This document shows positions 5,795 through 7,133 of a stretch of 7,133 nucleotides of DNA, one piece after another. The DNA comes from Clostridiales bacterium (GTDB lineage: Bacteria > Bacillota > Clostridia > Christensenellales > Borkfalkiaceae): assembly GCA_021635425.1 (NCBI GenBank), contig JAJWOJ010000101.1, positions 1 through 7,133 of the forward strand. Direction: 5' to 3'. Position 1 is the first letter of the stretch. The number at the start of each line of letters is the position of its first letter. The notes beneath the pieces are model-generated. The model ran no database searches. It was not told the origin of the DNA and was given only the letters and a program-made list of their open reading frames with translations. Position numbers and translations under genes: made by a program.

Positions 5795-7110
5795 CTTATT
5801 ATTCCTTCCAGATCTCCCGCGCCTAAAACAAGCACGGTGTCGCCTTTTTTCGCAACCGAATAAAGATATGCGAGAAGCTGTTCGGCTCTGTCGTAATAAG
5901 TTGCGGAGGGCAGAAGTTTTGCAAGTTCTTCCGCGCTTCCGCCCTCGATATATTTTTCCCTTGCGGGATATGTTTTGTAAACGGAAAGATTCTGCACGTC
6001 GGAAAGAACTTTGACGAACTGCTCTTTAAGAAAAATCGTTCTGGAAAAAGTGTGCGGCTGAAAAACAACGAACACTCTGCCGCTTTTCGCTTCGTTTATC
6101 GTTTTAACCGCTTCGGCAATTTCCGTGGGATGATGAGCGTAATCGGCGATGACTTCCGCGCCGTTTATGCTGCCGATGTTTTCAAACCTGCGTTCTACCC
6201 CTCTGAAATTTTCAAGCCCGCGCCTGATCGTTTTCAAATCGATTCCACACAGGTACGCGCAGGCGAAAACCGCTAAGGAATTAAGTACGTTATGTCCGCC
6301 GAAAACTTTAAGTTTAACGCTATCGCTTTTAACCCCGAAAACATACAAATCGAAAGAATATCTCCCCTCTTTTTCGGTTATGTTCGCCGCACGGAAATCC
6401 GATTCGGGATTTAATCCGAACGTTACGACATTGTCTCCGTTATAACCCGAAAGCGTTTTATCGTCATGACATATTATCGCCTTATAAGCCCGTTTCAGAA
6501 AACCGAAATAAGTGTCGCGAAGCTCCTCGCGATTTTTATAGCAGTCGAGATGATCGGCTTCGGCGTTAAGGCAAACGGCAAAGTCCGCGTCGAAATTATC
6601 GAGATTTTTCTTATACTCGCACACTTCGCTAATAAAATATTTATTTCCCTTAGAGACAAAATTGCCGAATTTTAAATCAAATCCGCCTATATGCGCCGTA
6701 AAACGTTCGTTTGCCTCATCGAACACATGCGCAAGCATGCACGTCGCCGTGGTTTTTCCGTGACAGCCGCAGACGCCTATTTTCTTTTTGAAGTTTTCCG
6801 ATACGATTTTCAAAAGTTCGCCTCGGCGGAGAATATAAAGCTTATTCGCCTTAGCTTCCGTAAGTTCGGGATTGGTTTCGGAAATCGCGTCGCTGTAAAT
6901 CACGACGTCCTTACCCGCAACGTTCTCGCTGCTATGCCCGATATATACCGTTATCCCCTCTTCCCTGAGCTTATCGAGATTTTTGCTTTCCGCGATATCG
7001 CTGCCGCTAACGCAAAAACCTATACCGTGAAGATAACGGGCAAGCGAACTCATGCTCACGCCCCCTACGCCTATAAAATGTACGTTCAACGTTTTGTTTT
7101 GTATATCCAT
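5773..7110 (-). CDS. murC: UDP-N-acetylmuramate--L-alanine ligase
   Basis: A 445-residue Mur ligase, near the usual family length. MurC is a cytosolic ATP-dependent enzyme that joins L-alanine to UDP-MurNAc, starting the peptidoglycan stem peptide. Domain 1 (1-105) opens with HFIGVGGVSMSSLARYL, the MurC UDP-binding signature, and SGSD. The ATP-binding domain has GCHGKTT (115-121) as its P-loop, SEVCEY (161-166) and NAEADHLD (182-189). HNVLNSLA (273-280) and GVERRFE (304-310) mark the move to domain 3, which carries DYAHHPTEIA (323-332), FQPHTFSRT (350-358), YPAREKYIEGGS and LGAGDLEGI, all typical of MurC rather than MurD-F. The P-loop has Cys116 where most MurC have Thr, and EVCEY replaces the common EADESD, as I recall from some Clostridia. 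The ATG start is forced by the glycine motif but has no Shine-Dalgarno in the 23 visible upstream bases. The window edge hides further upstream context. Confidence 0.96.
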   Translation of the reverse strand: MDIQNKTLNVHFIGVGGVSMSSLARYLHGIGFCVSGSDIAESKNLDKLREEGITVYIGHSSENVAGKDVVIYSDAISETNPELTEAKANKLYILRRGELLKIVSENFKKKIGVCGCHGKTTATCMLAHVFDEANERFTAHIGGFDLKFGNFVSKGNKYFISEVCEYKKNLDNFDADFAVCLNAEADHLDCYKNREELRDTYFGFLKRAYKAIICHDDKTLSGYNGDNVVTFGLNPESDFRAANITEKEGRYSFDLYVFGVKSDSVKLKVFGGHNVLNSLAVFACAYLCGIDLKTIRRGLENFRGVERRFENIGSINGAEVIADYAHHPTEIAEAVKTINEAKSGRVFVVFQPHTFSRTIFLKEQFVKVLSDVQNLSVYKTYPAREKYIEGGSAEELAKLLPSATYYDRAEQLLAYLYSVAKKGDTVLVLGAGDLEGIIRKSVGKC

Positions 7111-7116
7111 AATAAA

Positions 7117-7122
7117 AATATA
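7117..7122 (-). promoter_or_regulatory. Possible -10 box of murC
   Basis: On the minus strand TATATT ends six bases before the murC ATG. A start about seven bases downstream would fall on or next to the ATG, giving a leaderless message. The -35 region would lie beyond the window edge, and the stretch is AT-rich, so this is tentative. Confidence 0.25.
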
Positions 7123-7133
7123 TGCCGATAATC

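Noticed and set aside
6052..7131. Plus-strand open frames opposite murC
   Set aside because: The minus-strand frame carries every MurC signature. The opposite frames have no motif or ribosome site.
1..7133. CRISPR arrays, tRNA or rRNA genes
   Set aside because: No regularly spaced repeats and no cloverleaf-like or rRNA-like sequence were seen; the intergenic gaps are short and AT-rich.

Overview
The window looks like chromosomal DNA from a Bacillota/Clostridia-type bacterium, probably a gut lineage. The clues are strong GGAGG-type ribosome binding sites, very AT-rich intergenic regions beside moderate-GC genes, a clostridial-style large serine recombinase, a MurC of the divergent EVCEY type, and L-fucose isomerase, an enzyme for a sugar abundant in host mucin. 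The exact lineage cannot be fixed from the sequence.

Layout, left to right: the C-terminal end of aspartate-semialdehyde dehydrogenase (asd, +); a large serine recombinase (229-1710, -) preceded by a small ORF that it overlaps in a GTGA junction; a sugar phosphate isomerase/epimerase-like TIM-barrel protein (1960-2814, +); a strong bidirectional hairpin; L-fucose isomerase (fucI, 2901-4706, -); a divergent promoter region; an AraC-type regulator (4831-5673, +); a terminator; and murC (5773-7110, -), which runs almost to the right edge.

The two ends are housekeeping cell-wall genes: Asd feeds diaminopimelate and lysine synthesis, and MurC adds the first amino acid of the peptidoglycan stem. 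Everything between them looks accessory. An imperfect 24-bp direct repeat (20/24) occurs once across the stop codon of asd (198-221) and once in the gap between araC and murC (5696-5719). It encloses the recombinase, the TIM-barrel gene, fucI and araC. The most interesting reading is a compact element of about 5.5 kb, with a serine recombinase at its left edge and a regulated fucose/pentose-isomerase cargo, inserted at the 3' end of asd. That would have separated asd from a terminator it once shared convergently with murC. This is inference: the repeat is imperfect, and a 12-bp match to its left copy also occurs by chance inside araC.

FucI and the AraC regulator are transcribed divergently from a 124-bp region. 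Two good sigma-A-type promoters lie back to back there, with their -35 boxes inside one 14-bp near-palindrome, a likely operator. The TIM-barrel gene converges on fucI and may act on the same or a related sugar. No fuculokinase, aldolase or transporter is in the window, so the pathway must be completed elsewhere or the enzymes have another substrate.
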